This document shows positions 53,793 through 63,035 of a stretch of 64,000 nucleotides of DNA, one piece after another. Position 1 is the stretch's first letter; the number at the start of each line of letters is the position of its first letter. Made by a program: the position numbers and the translations under genes. The stretch is from Collinsella aerofaciens (GTDB taxonomy: Bacteria > Actinomycetota > Coriobacteriia > Coriobacteriales > Coriobacteriaceae), in contig NZ_JAQLFP010000002.1 in the NCBI RefSeq assembly GCF_028207065.1, forward strand, positions 38,546 through 102,545, written 5' to 3'. The notes under the pieces are model-generated. The model was not told where the DNA came from and searched no databases. It saw only the letters and a list, made by a program, of their open reading frames with translations.

Positions 53793-55154
53793 CTAGAGAG
53801 ATATGGGTGCAAACGAGAAATCGTTGTTGGGGTCGTCCTTTTCCATAAACTCATCGAGACAGAATGTCATATAGATTGGAACGTAAAGGATCTTGCCCTC
53901 TTTGCAAAGGTTTTCGTGGCTCAGCACAACGGCCTCGGGAATTTTGTACTCGCCCACACTCATCAAACGGTCGAGGGCTGCATGTGCTCGAACTTTCTTG
54001 CCCGATTTGACTTCGATTGGGACAACATGCCCGCGGGCACCTTCGATTACAAAGTCGACTTCACCGACCTCACGCGTTTGGTAGTACCACGTATCTGCTC
54101 CGAGGGCAACGAGTTCCTGTGCGACCACGTTCTCATAGAGGCCGCCGAGGTTGGGGGTTTTCATGTCAAGGTAGACGGCGCGTGCCGTGCTGCCGGGATA
54201 CCGCGATGCGAGCATGCCTGTATCGGACTCGTATAGTTTAAAGGCCGTCGTTTTCTCCGTCCTCTTGAGAGGACTTCGTGCCTCCGTCACCTGGGGGACC
54301 ATCAATCCAACGCCTGCGTTCACCAGCCATAGGAAATCCTGCTCGTATTTTTGAAGACGAGCTCCCTCGCCTAGAGACGAGACGATAAAGCGATGGGACT
54401 CCGCCTCAAGCTGAACGGGAATTTGCTCGAAAATGGAGCGAACGTTAAACGCTCGAGTCGATGCATATTTAGAGATATCGCTTTTGTACTGATCGACTAG
54501 CTGAATTTGAAGCTCACGCGTTCTCACGAGCGAATAGCCCGAATCGATATAGTTCTGAACGACCTCCGGCATGCCGCCGCAAACGATATAGGCTCTAAAG
54601 TTTTTGAGCATCGCCTCATGAATATAGTTTTCGACGGGACGTCTCTCGACAAGGCGGCTGCGAATATCTGCAAGCACATTTTCGCTGACGCTGTTTGCCC
54701 AACAAAACTCTTCAAAATCCATCGGCCGCATAACAATGTGCTCGACATACCCTACCGGAAAAGAAGAGATCCCCTTAAACTCAGTCCCAAGCATAGACCC
54801 CGAGAAGACATAGCTAAAGCGTCCGTCCTCGACCAGCGCCTTCATAAGTGTAACGATCTGCGGATACTCCTGAATCTCATCGACGAAGATAAGCGTGTCT
54901 CCTTCAACAAGCGGTGCATTCGCAAGAAGGGCCACACGGTTGATGAAGTCAATGGAGTTCTTAGCGCCAACAAGTACGTCTCTTGCCTCGGCATCAAGTA
55001 GCAGATTGACCTCATAATACGAAGCGTAGTTGCTCTTTCCAAACGCGCGAATCGCATAGCTCTTGCCAATCTGACGCGCACCGGTAACAAGCAGGGCCTT
55101 ATGGGAGTTATTCTTCCAGCTCAAAAGCCTATCAGTGACCTTGCGGCGTAGCAT
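53793..55154 (-). CDS. AAA ATPase with DUF4143 domain
   Basis: A 453-residue protein. ATPase part: Walker A VTGARQIGKSYAIR near residue 22-36, Walker B TLIFVDEIQEYP near 85-96, and an SGSMLG sensor. From about 200 the DUF4143 region has a restriction-endonuclease-like core (EVGEVDFVIEGARGHVVPIE, then VKSGKKVRAH), the D-(E)VK arrangement. The family is widespread in gut anaerobes, of unknown role, often isolated and variable between strains. Its upstream region has three 34-bp tandem repeats. Confidence 0.9.
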   Translation of the reverse strand: MLRRKVTDRLLSWKNNSHKALLVTGARQIGKSYAIRAFGKSNYASYYEVNLLLDAEARDVLVGAKNSIDFINRVALLANAPLVEGDTLIFVDEIQEYPQIVTLMKALVEDGRFSYVFSGSMLGTEFKGISSFPVGYVEHIVMRPMDFEEFCWANSVSENVLADIRSRLVERRPVENYIHEAMLKNFRAYIVCGGMPEVVQNYIDSGYSLVRTRELQIQLVDQYKSDISKYASTRAFNVRSIFEQIPVQLEAESHRFIVSSLGEGARLQKYEQDFLWLVNAGVGLMVPQVTEARSPLKRTEKTTAFKLYESDTGMLASRYPGSTARAVYLDMKTPNLGGLYENVVAQELVALGADTWYYQTREVGEVDFVIEGARGHVVPIEVKSGKKVRAHAALDRLMSVGEYKIPEAVVLSHENLCKEGKILYVPIYMTFCLDEFMEKDDPNNDFSFAPISL

Positions 55155-55170
55155 TAAAACACCTCATTGA

Positions 55171-55256
55171 CAAAAATTGGCAAATAGATTTGCCCCTAAT
55201 CATACAAAAATTGACAAATAGATTTGACCCAAATCATACAAAAATTGGGAAATAGC
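55171..55256. repeat. 34-bp tandem repeats upstream of the DUF4143 ATPase gene
   Basis: CAAAAATTGNCAAATAGATT begins at 55171, 55205 and, partly, 55239: exactly 34-bp spacing, two full copies and about 18 bases of a third. The first copy contains a perfect dyad GGCAAAT-AG-ATTTGCC. They start 17 bases before the ATPase start codon, so they overlap its promoter; TTGACAAAT could supply a -35. Confidence 0.85.
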
Positions 55257-55261
55257 AAAGC

Positions 55262-55480
55262 TCACTTAGGCCTCAAAGCCAGCGAGCCAGCACGGTACTT
55301 TGCGAAAAGGCTGGCGGCGCCGTTGTTGAGGGTGGCCAGGTTGACAGTGGCGCCGTTAGCGTTCTCGGCTGCTTGGGCGCGCAGGAGCGAAAGGGCGTCG
55401 GCAGCGTTCATGCAGAAGCCGACGGTAAAGTTCCATACTGCGAACTCGCAGTCGCTTGCCGCGGGGTGAAGCGCGATCGG
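55262..55480 (-). pseudogene. C-terminal relic of an unidentified gene
   Basis: On the minus strand a protein-like frame of 72 codons runs from an in-frame stop (TAG at 55483-55481) to TGA 55264-55262: IALHPAASDCEFAVWNFTVG, then NAADALSLLRAQAAENANGA and ending SLALRPK. The GC-rich codon use matches genes of this genome, while its surroundings on both sides are AT-rich. There is no start or 5' part, so it looks like the tail of a deleted gene. I could not name the family. Confidence 0.5.
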
Positions 55481-55483
55481 CTA

Positions 55484-55846
55484 TCCCTTATGTTGGATGA
55501 AAAGCCCCATGTTTTTGCAGGGGTGCATACTCGTCAAATTAATGTATAGAATCGCGTATAGTGCGAGTAAGATATTGCGCTGTCCGTTTTGTGTTTAGCA
55601 AAGATATAGTTTGCATAATCTGGTCTAATCCCTGCTCTATTTAAATAAAGTTGCACGTAAATGGCGTAGATGTGCCTGAACTGGGCTTCTTTACGCTGAG
55701 CGGGTAAAATCGACCGTTCGCCGCTTAGGTATTTTCAAAATGAATAAAATGAGCGATAAAGAGAATATAAACCTTAATAAACTCGCGTATCGCACGGACG
55801 CGGGTTATTAATGGGTTGTAGGCCTTTTACAGAAAGGATTCCAGCA
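55484..55846 (+). promoter_or_regulatory. AT-rich region upstream of the first carbamate kinase gene
   Basis: A 363-base stretch with no gene. It contains TTGCATAAT (55611-55619), the same 9-mer found twice at 44474-44497, and AT-rich stretches suited to a promoter (CTATTTAAATAAAG about 55639). AGAAAGGA lies 9 bases before the start codon. Confidence 0.4.
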
Positions 55847-56809
55847 ATGTCTAAGCCTCTTGGCAAGCCCGATCGTATTGTCGTCGCCCTTGGCGGCAAC
55901 GCCCTCGGCAACAACCCCGTCGAGCAGATCGAGGCCGTGAGCAACACCGCCCACGCTCTCCTCGGTCTCATCGAGCAGGGCAACGAGATCATCATCACCC
56001 ACGGCAACGGCCCGCAGGTCGGCATGATCCAGAACGCCTTCGCCGCCGCCCACGATGCCATCGGCACCCCCGAGATGCCGCTGCCCGAGTGCGGCGCCAT
56101 GTCCCAGGGCTACATCGGCTACCACCTGCAGCAGGGCATCGGCCGCGAGATGCACAAGCGCTATAAGCGTTGGCACGCCGCAACCGTCGTCACCCAGATC
56201 GAGTGCGATCCGGATGATCCCGCGTTCAAGAACCCGACCAAGCCGATCGGCCCCTTCTACACCGAGGAGCAGGCCAAGGAGTTCATGGCCGAGGATCCCT
56301 CCAAGGTCTTCGTCGAGGACTCCGGCCGCGGCTGGCGTCGCGTCGTCGCCTCCCCCGATCCCAAGAAGATCGTCGAGGCCGACTCCATCCTCAACCTGCT
56401 CGACAACGAGTTCATCGTCATCGCCTGCGGTGGCGGCGGCATCCCCGTCGTCCGCGACTACGAGAACAAGGGCTGCTACAAGGGCGTCCCCGCCGTCATC
56501 GACAAGGACCTGGGCGGCGAGCTGCTGGCCGAGGACTGCGACGCCGACGTCCTGTTCCTGCTGACCGCCGTTGAGCATGTCGCCATCAACTTTGGCAAGC
56601 CCAACCAGGAGGAGCTCGAGGACATCACCGCCGACGAGGCCGAGCGCCTGGCCGACGAGGGCCAGTTCGGCAAGGGTTCCATGGAGCCCAAGGTCCGCGC
56701 CGCCATCAAGTTTGCCCGTTCCCGCAAGGGCCGCACCTGCATCATCGGCGCCCTGGACAAGGCCGCCGAGACCATGGCCGGCCTCTCCGGTACCCGCATC
56801 CACGAGTAG
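55847..56809 (+). CDS. arcC: Carbamate kinase, copy 1
   Basis: A 320-residue protein: VVALGGNALGN near residue 12, THGNGPQVGMIQ near 50, IACGGGGIPVV near 200 and the DKDLGGELLAED segment near 230, all typical of the amino-acid-kinase fold of carbamate kinase. It transfers phosphate from carbamoyl phosphate to ADP, the ATP-yielding step of the ADI pathway. ATG 55847 follows AGAAAGGA. It differs from the second copy at 63036 by only two residues (Leu/Tyr 5 and Glu/Gln 28 or so) and a handful of silent bases. It stands alone, followed by a terminator. Confidence 0.96.
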   Translation: MSKPLGKPDRIVVALGGNALGNNPVEQIEAVSNTAHALLGLIEQGNEIIITHGNGPQVGMIQNAFAAAHDAIGTPEMPLPECGAMSQGYIGYHLQQGIGREMHKRYKRWHAATVVTQIECDPDDPAFKNPTKPIGPFYTEEQAKEFMAEDPSKVFVEDSGRGWRRVVASPDPKKIVEADSILNLLDNEFIVIACGGGGIPVVRDYENKGCYKGVPAVIDKDLGGELLAEDCDADVLFLLTAVEHVAINFGKPNQEELEDITADEAERLADEGQFGKGSMEPKVRAAIKFARSRKGRTCIIGALDKAAETMAGLSGTRIHE

Positions 56810-56874
56810 TCTCTACTCTGTTGCCTCTCTCGTGGGCGCCAGGCAAAGCGCCCACAAACTAGCCTCTCTTCATG

Positions 56875-56912
56875 AGCCCCGCGGTCCGCTCCGACTGCGG
56901 GGCTTTTGCTGT
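56875..56912 (+). terminator. Terminator after carbamate kinase copy 1
   Basis: AGCCCCGC (56875-56882) with GCGGGGCT (56897-56904), then TTTGCTGTT. Another stem, GTGGGCG/CGCCCAC (56832-56855), lies just before it. Confidence 0.8.
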
Positions 56913-56933
56913 TGAGGTGACTGTTCATGGGTG

Positions 56934-57000
56934 GTCATTGGGGACAGACTTAAATGAGTGGTCGCCCAATGACTACTCATTTAAGTCTGTCCCCAATGAC
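56934..57000. repeat. 26-bp perfect inverted repeat of the TTGGGGAC family
   Basis: Arms 56934-56959 and 56975-57000 are perfectly complementary over 26 bases, with a 15-nt loop. The outer GTCATTGGGGAC matches the repeat at 6636-6689. It separates the convergent carbamate kinase and repressor genes. Confidence 0.85.
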
Positions 57001-57014
57001 AAGATCCGATCCAA

Positions 57015-57665
57015 TTAGATGCTCAGGTCATGGGATGCCTGAAACCAGACGATGACTCCGAGAATCCTGATTCGGCGTTTGTCCAGCACAATATCCGGTT
57101 CCGATGTGCGATATGAGTAGGATGACAGCATCACTGTGTTCGTGCCGGTGCTATACCGCCGTATGACCACTCTGGAATTATCGGACAAGGCGAGGACGGA
57201 GCATCCGTTCCAGGGCTTCAGGTTGGGGTCCACTAGGAGAAAGGATCCCATCGGATAGCATTTGGACATGGCAGATGTGTCCATTTGAACAAAGAAACAC
57301 CCACGATGTTTTTTGAATACGGATGAGGGGAGCGCCGTTGTTCCGGTCTGCTTAAGTCCTGTTCTGCCTCCATTCATCTGGATTTTAAATACATCGCAAA
57401 GGGAGTCAGTAGCAGTTTCCTTGGAATTCGGCTTCCGTCCTCCGTGGTCGAGCTTTGCGGCAAGCCCTGCGGTTTCTGATGCGAGGTCGTCAAGCTGCAG
57501 ATTGAATTTCGAAACGATCTTGAGCAGTGTCGACCGGCGGATGGCATAGCGGTCCTTTTCCCAACGGCATACCGTTTCTTTGGAGACGCCGACGAGTGCC
57601 GCGAACTCCTCCTGCGTGAGCTGGTCGCGCTTGCGAAGCGCCTTTATGTTTTGACCCGTTCCCAT
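57015..57665 (-). CDS. XRE / S24-fold repressor with altered catalytic dyad
   Basis: A 216-residue protein. An N-terminal XRE helix-turn-helix (about 5-60: IKALRKRDQLTQEEFAALVG, then VCRWEKDRYAIRRSTLL) is joined to a LexA/CI-type C-terminal domain (about 115-210: FVQMDTSAMSKCYPMGSFLL; SRVVIRRYSTG). In autocleaving members the first motif reads D-S-M with the nucleophilic Ser, and the second V-K-R with the base Lys; here they read S-A-M and I-R-R, so Ser and Lys are replaced by Ala and Arg. Self-cleavage is then not expected and the domain may bind a ligand or only dimerise. It starts one base after the stop of the atypical deiminase gene, so it is co-transcribed with it; probably a local regulator. 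Confidence 0.85.
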   Translation of the reverse strand: MGTGQNIKALRKRDQLTQEEFAALVGVSKETVCRWEKDRYAIRRSTLLKIVSKFNLQLDDLASETAGLAAKLDHGGRKPNSKETATDSLCDVFKIQMNGGRTGLKQTGTTALPSSVFKKHRGCFFVQMDTSAMSKCYPMGSFLLVDPNLKPWNGCSVLALSDNSRVVIRRYSTGTNTVMLSSYSYRTSEPDIVLDKRRIRILGVIVWFQASHDLSI

Positions 57666-57666
57666 G

Positions 57667-58917
57667 TTATGAAGCGCGGACGAGGGGAAGGCAGAGGCAG
57701 TTGGGGCCGCCAAAGCCGTTTGTCAGCTCGAAGATGGAGATGGGAACAAGTTCAATACCGGCCTGCTCCAGTGCCTTGTTCGTCTCGGTGTTCTCTTCGT
57801 ATACGCAGACCTTGCCGGGCTCCAGGCAAAGCGTGCTTATAGCATTGTTGGTTCTTTCGACCTCTGCCGCTCCGGGATTTGAGCCGCCGCAAGGGATAAA
57901 TTGCGGTGAACTTAAACCCAGGGCTAATCCCAGCGCTTCTTTTAGTCCGCCTTCGACATGACGCGCCCGGGTTGTCCTTTCCGATCTGCCTCGTGTAATG
58001 CAGTAGACCCGCGCTTGGTCCAGGAGCTCCCGGTCAATGAGGAATGTCTCATAGTTAACACGAGCAAAGTATGTGTCGAGATGAATGCAGAGATCATCGT
58101 AGGGAACCTCAATGGCCCATACGGACTCAATAGTCGAGTTCTCGTCCCAGAGCAAGTTGTTCGCTAGGGTGTCTATAGCTGCTGGCTCGGTTCGTTGAGA
58201 GATGCCAACGGCTACATTTTCGCTGTTGAGGTTGTGAAGGTCGCCGCCTTCAATGTGGTAAGTCGATTCATGCTTGAAGAACTGAGGAGTCTCGCGGAAA
58301 TCCGGATGATAGTTAAAAATCGTTTTATAGGCGATAACCTCACGGTTGCGCTCTGGCCAGTACATATGGTTGAGCGTGACACCTTCGCCGATGACGCTTG
58401 CTGGATCGCGCGTAAACCACATGGTGTTAAGGGGGGCTATGAGAAGGTCGTCGGGTGAGTATGCGTCTCCCGTCAGCTTTGAGAGGCTGAACACCTCCTT
58501 GTTCGTGTCGAAGACCTGGGAGTAGCGAACGCCGTTGACGGCTGCCTGGACCAGGTCGCGGGAACCTTCGATATGCTCAAGATACTCGCGAATGGCGGAC
58601 TCGAGCTCCATGCCCCTCGCGCCGCATTCTGAAATGTAGCTATCGATAAAAGAGCGACGCGCTTGCTCTGTCGCATCAAGGGCTTCGGTAAGAAGGTTCT
58701 CGAGATAGAGAATCTCTACTCCTTCGTGCTCGAGCATTGCCGAGTAAGCATGATGCTCCCCAAGAGCCTTTTCAAGATCAAATGAATTGCTAGAAGGGCG
58801 TAGCGTAAAGACTTGATTGAACTGGCCGTCGGGGTAGTTGCGCGTTTCGGGGCCGGGGCAGTGCAGCAGGACCCTTTTTAGCTTTCCTATTTCGTTTTGA
58901 ACATGCAATGCGGACAT
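57667..58917 (-). CDS. Atypical arginine deiminase paralogue
   Basis: A 416-residue protein of the guanidino-modifying family. Catalytic elements present: FTRDP (Asp, about 171), HIEGGD (His/Asp, about 223) and the Cys in GFGGPNCLCLPL near 407. But the substrate-carboxylate Arg five residues before that Cys (R401 of the Pseudomonas enzyme; GRGGPRC in the neighbouring copy) is Phe here, and the N-terminal region differs strongly. So it likely acts on a related guanidino compound or has weak activity on arginine. It is divergent from the carrier gene at 59195 and followed by the S24-type repressor gene. The family is certain, the substrate not. Confidence 0.85.
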   Translation of the reverse strand: MSALHVQNEIGKLKRVLLHCPGPETRNYPDGQFNQVFTLRPSSNSFDLEKALGEHHAYSAMLEHEGVEILYLENLLTEALDATEQARRSFIDSYISECGARGMELESAIREYLEHIEGSRDLVQAAVNGVRYSQVFDTNKEVFSLSKLTGDAYSPDDLLIAPLNTMWFTRDPASVIGEGVTLNHMYWPERNREVIAYKTIFNYHPDFRETPQFFKHESTYHIEGGDLHNLNSENVAVGISQRTEPAAIDTLANNLLWDENSTIESVWAIEVPYDDLCIHLDTYFARVNYETFLIDRELLDQARVYCITRGRSERTTRARHVEGGLKEALGLALGLSSPQFIPCGGSNPGAAEVERTNNAISTLCLEPGKVCVYEENTETNKALEQAGIELVPISIFELTNGFGGPNCLCLPLVRAS

Positions 58918-59194
58918 GTGACCTCGCTTTGGCGATGAGTATTGATCGCTTCCATAGTGTCACATTAGAAGCTTGTTTCAATTTACATCATGTTTGCCAC
59001 AGGAGAATGGCACGACCCAAGTAAATAAGTGACGTTAAACATCTATCAAAAGTGATAATTGATGAATTACGTCAATCTAAAGTCCGTTTACGGGTCGATG
59101 CGCTTCGCTGGCGGGCGAAGAGACGGAAGGGTGTTTTGCGCGATGACACAATGGCTTTGCCGGCAACGAAAAACCCCTGAATTAAGGAGGAGAG
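58918..59194. promoter_or_regulatory. Divergent control region of the ADI locus
   Basis: A 277-base gap between the leftward deiminase and the rightward carrier gene. It contains TATCA-AAAG-TGATA (59044-59057) followed by AATTGATGAATT, an AT-rich operator-like stretch, and TTGATG/TTGTTT-type -35 words. AAGGAGGAG precedes the carrier start. Likely target of the S24-type repressor; not proven. Confidence 0.4.
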
Positions 59195-60631
59195 ATGGCA
59201 GAGACAGAAAAGAAGCGCACTCTTCGAGTCCCGCACGTGTACACCATCATTCTCGTCTTGATGGCCGTATTTGCCGTTCTGACCTGGGTCGTGCCTTCGG
59301 GTTCGTTTGAGCGCCAGGAGGTTAACGGTCGCGAGGTAACGGTCTCGGGCACCTATGAGCCTGTCGATAAGGTCTATACGGACGAGGACGGCAACGAGGT
59401 CGATCTTCGCCAAGGCATCTTCGAAGTACTTGAGGCCCCTGCGATCGGCATCCAGCAAGCGGTCGAGGTCGTTGCATTCATTATGATCGTGGGAGGTTCC
59501 TTCCAGGTCATCACGGCGACCGGAGCCATCACGAGCGGCGTCGCCCGAGTGGTGAAGAAGTTCAAGAGCAAGGACGTCCTCATCATTCCGATCCTAATGG
59601 TGCTTTTTGCTTTGGGCGGCAGCACCTTTGGTATGGCAGAGGAGACGCTTCCGTTCTTTGCGATTCTTATGCCGATCATGATGGCCATGGGCTTCGACTC
59701 AATTACAGCGTTCATGACGGTGTTTGTGGGTGCCCGTATCGGATACATCGCATCTACCGTAAACCCGTTCAACGTCCTGATTTCCCAGGGCATCCTCGGT
59801 ATCCAGGGCAACCCCCAGCTTTGGTTGCGTACTATCGCCCTTGTCGTGCTCACTGCAGTTGCCATCGCATGGGTTGTGATGTATGCCCTCAAGGTTAAGA
59901 AGAATCCCGAGGCATCCCCAGCTTTCCACGATGATATCGAGAAGCGCAAAGAGTTTGGTGCGGACGAGAATCTCCTCGATAGCGAGTTCACCGGTAGGCA
60001 GAAAGCCGTTATGGTTATTTTCGTGCTTGGACTTGCCGCCATCATTTGGGGTCTGGTGGCCCAGGGCTGGTACATGAACGAAATCTCTGCGATTTTCTTG
60101 GCCATGGCCCTTCTTTCGGGTGTTGTTTCCGGGATGAATGAGAAGGAGATCGCTGGCGAGTTCGTTAAGGGAATTGCAGACTTCGCGTTCTCTGCCATCG
60201 TTGTTGGCCTCGCCCGCGGAATCCTCGTAATCGCCAATGACGGCCTCATCATCGATACGATTCTCAACACGCTCGCCACGGCTCTCTCCGGAGTTCCGGC
60301 AGTTATCTTTTCGAGCATTCTCTATGTCGTGGATAACCTTCTGTCGATCCTCGTTCCGAGCTCCTCGGGCATCGCTGCTCTTACGATTCCCATTTTCGGC
60401 CCGCTTGTTGAGCTGATGGGCTTAAACCCCGAGGCCGCAGTTACTGGTCTTTCCATGGGCAGCGCGGCCATGTCTCTCATTTCGCCAACAAGCGCGATGC
60501 TCGTTGCCGGTCTTGGCGTCTGCAAGATTCCGCTAGGCCAGTGGTGGAAGGTCGCTTGGAAATTCTTCCTGGTCGTAAGCGTTATCTGCATGGCATTCAC
60601 TGCGGTTTCGGGTCTTATCCCCCTGCCGTAA
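59195..60631 (+). CDS. YfcC/DcuC-family carrier, probable arginine/ornithine antiporter
   Basis: A 478-residue membrane protein with about 12 helices. Family features: VPHVYTIILVLMAVFAVLTW, VPSGSFER near the N-terminus, GGSTFGMAEETLPFFAILMP near 145 and LVPSSSGIAALTIPIFGPL near 385. YfcC-type members sit in ADI operons of several bacteria and exchange arginine for ornithine; here it is immediately upstream of arcA-arcB-arcC, which supports that role. The gap to arcA is 42 bases without a terminator. A dicarboxylate or other amino-acid role cannot be excluded. Confidence 0.88.
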   Translation: MAETEKKRTLRVPHVYTIILVLMAVFAVLTWVVPSGSFERQEVNGREVTVSGTYEPVDKVYTDEDGNEVDLRQGIFEVLEAPAIGIQQAVEVVAFIMIVGGSFQVITATGAITSGVARVVKKFKSKDVLIIPILMVLFALGGSTFGMAEETLPFFAILMPIMMAMGFDSITAFMTVFVGARIGYIASTVNPFNVLISQGILGIQGNPQLWLRTIALVVLTAVAIAWVVMYALKVKKNPEASPAFHDDIEKRKEFGADENLLDSEFTGRQKAVMVIFVLGLAAIIWGLVAQGWYMNEISAIFLAMALLSGVVSGMNEKEIAGEFVKGIADFAFSAIVVGLARGILVIANDGLIIDTILNTLATALSGVPAVIFSSILYVVDNLLSILVPSSSGIAALTIPIFGPLVELMGLNPEAAVTGLSMGSAAMSLISPTSAMLVAGLGVCKIPLGQWWKVAWKFFLVVSVICMAFTAVSGLIPLP

Positions 60632-60673
60632 ATGCAAAACCCCACATACAAGTTGTGAGAAAGAAGGATAGAG

Positions 60674-61918
60674 ATGAACAAAGGACTGAACGTTCATAGC
60701 GAGATTGGCGCCCTCAAGAAGGTGTGCGTCCATCGCCCCGGTATGGATCTTGTAAACATGAAGGCGGAGGATTTCGACCGCGTTTGGATTCACGACGCGT
60801 TCTATCTGGACTATGCCCAGAAAGAGCACGATCAGTTTACCGACCTTCTTCGCGGCGCTGGCGCCGAGGTCGTCTATATGGAAGAGCTGCTCGCTGAGAC
60901 GTTTGACAAAGTCGAGGGCACTCGCGCAGAGTTCATGACGAAGTTCATGGGTGAGTCCGGCATCTCCAACGCGGCCCTTCGCCAGGCCGTTGTCGAGAAG
61001 CTTGATTCGATTAAGGACAACAAGGAGTTTGTCCTTGCTGCCATGGGCGGACTGTATGTGCGCGACCTCGAGATCCCGCATGTCGGCGGCTCTCTTGCCA
61101 GCTTGGACGGCGATGAGCTGAAGGGCGACGACATGGTCCTCTTCCCCATGCCCGCCTCGTATTTCTCCCGTGATCCCCTGGCTGTCGTGGGCAAGGGCGC
61201 TACCATGAACCGCATGTACTGGAATCAGCGCAATCGCGAGGTAATCTTCTACGAAACGGTGCTCCGCAACCATCCCGATTACGCCGGTAGCCCCATCTGG
61301 TACGACCACAATAGCGAGTGGCATATCGAGGGCGGCGATATTCTCAACATCAACGCCAAGACGCTCGCCATCGGTATTTCCGAGCGTACCCAGACTGCGG
61401 CCATCGATGAGCTCGCCAAGAATATGTTCTGGGGTTCTGATGAGGCCGAAATCGAGAACATCTATGCCATCAAGATTCCGCACGGCTATGCCTACATGCA
61501 TCTCGACACCGTTTGCACGCAGGTCGATCGCGATAAGTTCACGGTCTATCCCGGCATCTACCAGACGCTTCGTGCCTACCGCCTGACCAAGGGCGATTCG
61601 GAGGGGGAGGTGCATATCGAGGAGCTCGAGGGCACCCTGCAGCATATTCTCGAGCTTGCGACGGGTATGGACCACATCACCATGATTGAGTGCGGTGGTG
61701 GCGATCCGATCGAGGCTTCCCGTGAGCAGTGGAACGATGGTTCCAACACTCTTGCGGTCGCACCGGGCAAGGTCTGCGTGTATGAGCGCAACGTTGTCAC
61801 CAACGATGCTCTTTACAAGGCCGGCGTCGAGCTGCTCGTCGCCCCCTCCGAGGAGCTTTCTCGCGGTCGCGGCGGCCCGCGCTGCATGACCATGCCGTTC
61901 TGGCGTGAGGAAATCTAG
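60674..61918 (+). CDS. arcA: Arginine deiminase
   Basis: A 414-residue protein of normal length: [11 protein letters not shown] (substrate loop), FSRDP near 167, WHIEGGDI near 223, [10 protein letters not shown], and [14 protein letters not shown] with the catalytic Cys near 405. It hydrolyses arginine to citrulline and ammonia. The carboxylate-binding Arg is present. The position six residues before the FSRDP Asp, Asn in the Pseudomonas and Mycoplasma enzymes as I recall, is Ala here ([10 protein letters not shown]). Second gene of the rightward operon. Confidence 0.95.
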   Translation: MNKGLNVHSEIGALKKVCVHRPGMDLVNMKAEDFDRVWIHDAFYLDYAQKEHDQFTDLLRGAGAEVVYMEELLAETFDKVEGTRAEFMTKFMGESGISNAALRQAVVEKLDSIKDNKEFVLAAMGGLYVRDLEIPHVGGSLASLDGDELKGDDMVLFPMPASYFSRDPLAVVGKGATMNRMYWNQRNREVIFYETVLRNHPDYAGSPIWYDHNSEWHIEGGDILNINAKTLAIGISERTQTAAIDELAKNMFWGSDEAEIENIYAIKIPHGYAYMHLDTVCTQVDRDKFTVYPGIYQTLRAYRLTKGDSEGEVHIEELEGTLQHILELATGMDHITMIECGGGDPIEASREQWNDGSNTLAVAPGKVCVYERNVVTNDALYKAGVELLVAPSEELSRGRGGPRCMTMPFWREEI

Positions 61919-62004
61919 TCAGCGTTAGCGTATCTGGGCGGCGCGTGTGCGTCTGCGCCGCCCATCCCTCCTTGTGTGTTCCAACAACCGAAAGGACTCA
62001 AATC

Positions 62005-63012
62005 ATGGCTCTTAATCTTTCTGGTCGAAGCGTTCTTACCCTGCTTGACTTTACGTCCGAGGAAATCGAGTACATGCTCGACCTCTCAAAGAACTTCAAG
62101 GATATGAAGCGCGCCGGTTATCCGCACCGCTTTCTCGAGGGCAAGAACATTGTCCTGCTGTTTGAGAAGACCTCAACGCGCACGCGCTGTGCCTTCGAGG
62201 TCGGCGGTATGGACCTGGGTATGGGTGTGACCTACCTCGACCCCGGCTCGTCGCAGATGGGCAAGAAAGAGTCCATCGAGGATACCGCCCGCGTGCTCGG
62301 TCGCATGTATGACGGTATTGAGTATCGCGGCTCCGACCAGTCGATCGTCGAGGAGCTTGCCGCCAAGGCTGGCGTTCCCGTCTGGAACGGTCTGACCAAC
62401 GAGTACCATCCCACCCAGGCCCTTGCCGACATTCTTACCATGCGTGAGGAGTTTGGCGACACGCGCGGCATGAAGCTCACCTATATGGGCAAGGAGCAGG
62501 GCAACGTCAGCGACTCCCTGATGGTTATCTGCGCCAAGCTCGGCATTAACTTCTGCTCCTGTGGACCCAAGGGCGATGTCGAGGGCGCCACGCACTTCGA
62601 TCCCGAGCTTCTTGAGCGCTGCCAGGAGATCGCCGCTCAGAATGGCTGCACGATCCAGCTCACTGAGGATATCGACGAGGGCGTCAAGGATGCAGACGTG
62701 ATCTATACGGACGTTTGGGTCGGTATGGGCCAGGCTGAGGAGCTGTGGAAGAGCCGAATCGATCTTCTCTCTCCCTATCGAGTAACGCCCGAGGTCATGG
62801 CCAAGGCAAACCCCGGCGCCATCTTTATGCACTGCCTGCCGAGCTTCCACGATACGCAGACCACCATCGGCGCCGAGATTGCCGAGAAGTTCGGCGTGAC
62901 CGAGATGGAGGTTTCCGACGAGGTCTTTGAGAGCGCGCAGTCTCGTGTGTTCCAGGAGGCCGAGAACCGCATGCATACCATTAAGGCCATGATGTACGCG
63001 ACGCTTCGCTAG
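62005..63012 (+). CDS. arcB: Ornithine carbamoyltransferase (catabolic)
   Basis: A 335-residue protein: carbamoyl-phosphate motif [14 protein letters not shown] near 53, [14 protein letters not shown] near 130 and [10 protein letters not shown] near 272. It phosphorolyses citrulline to ornithine and carbamoyl phosphate in this setting. The usual GDxRNNV segment reads [11 protein letters not shown], a local deviation. ATG 62005 follows GAAAGGA; the open frame before it (from 61945) has no ribosome site. Between arcA and carbamate kinase copy 2, 23 bases from the latter. Confidence 0.95.
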   Translation: MALNLSGRSVLTLLDFTSEEIEYMLDLSKNFKDMKRAGYPHRFLEGKNIVLLFEKTSTRTRCAFEVGGMDLGMGVTYLDPGSSQMGKKESIEDTARVLGRMYDGIEYRGSDQSIVEELAAKAGVPVWNGLTNEYHPTQALADILTMREEFGDTRGMKLTYMGKEQGNVSDSLMVICAKLGINFCSCGPKGDVEGATHFDPELLERCQEIAAQNGCTIQLTEDIDEGVKDADVIYTDVWVGMGQAEELWKSRIDLLSPYRVTPEVMAKANPGAIFMHCLPSFHDTQTTIGAEIAEKFGVTEMEVSDEVFESAQSRVFQEAENRMHTIKAMMYATLR

Positions 63013-63035
63013 TAGCTGGGAAGTGAACGAATACT

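Noticed and set aside
55171..55256. CRISPR-like 34-bp repeats
   Set aside because: The copies are directly contiguous with no spacers and abut a promoter.
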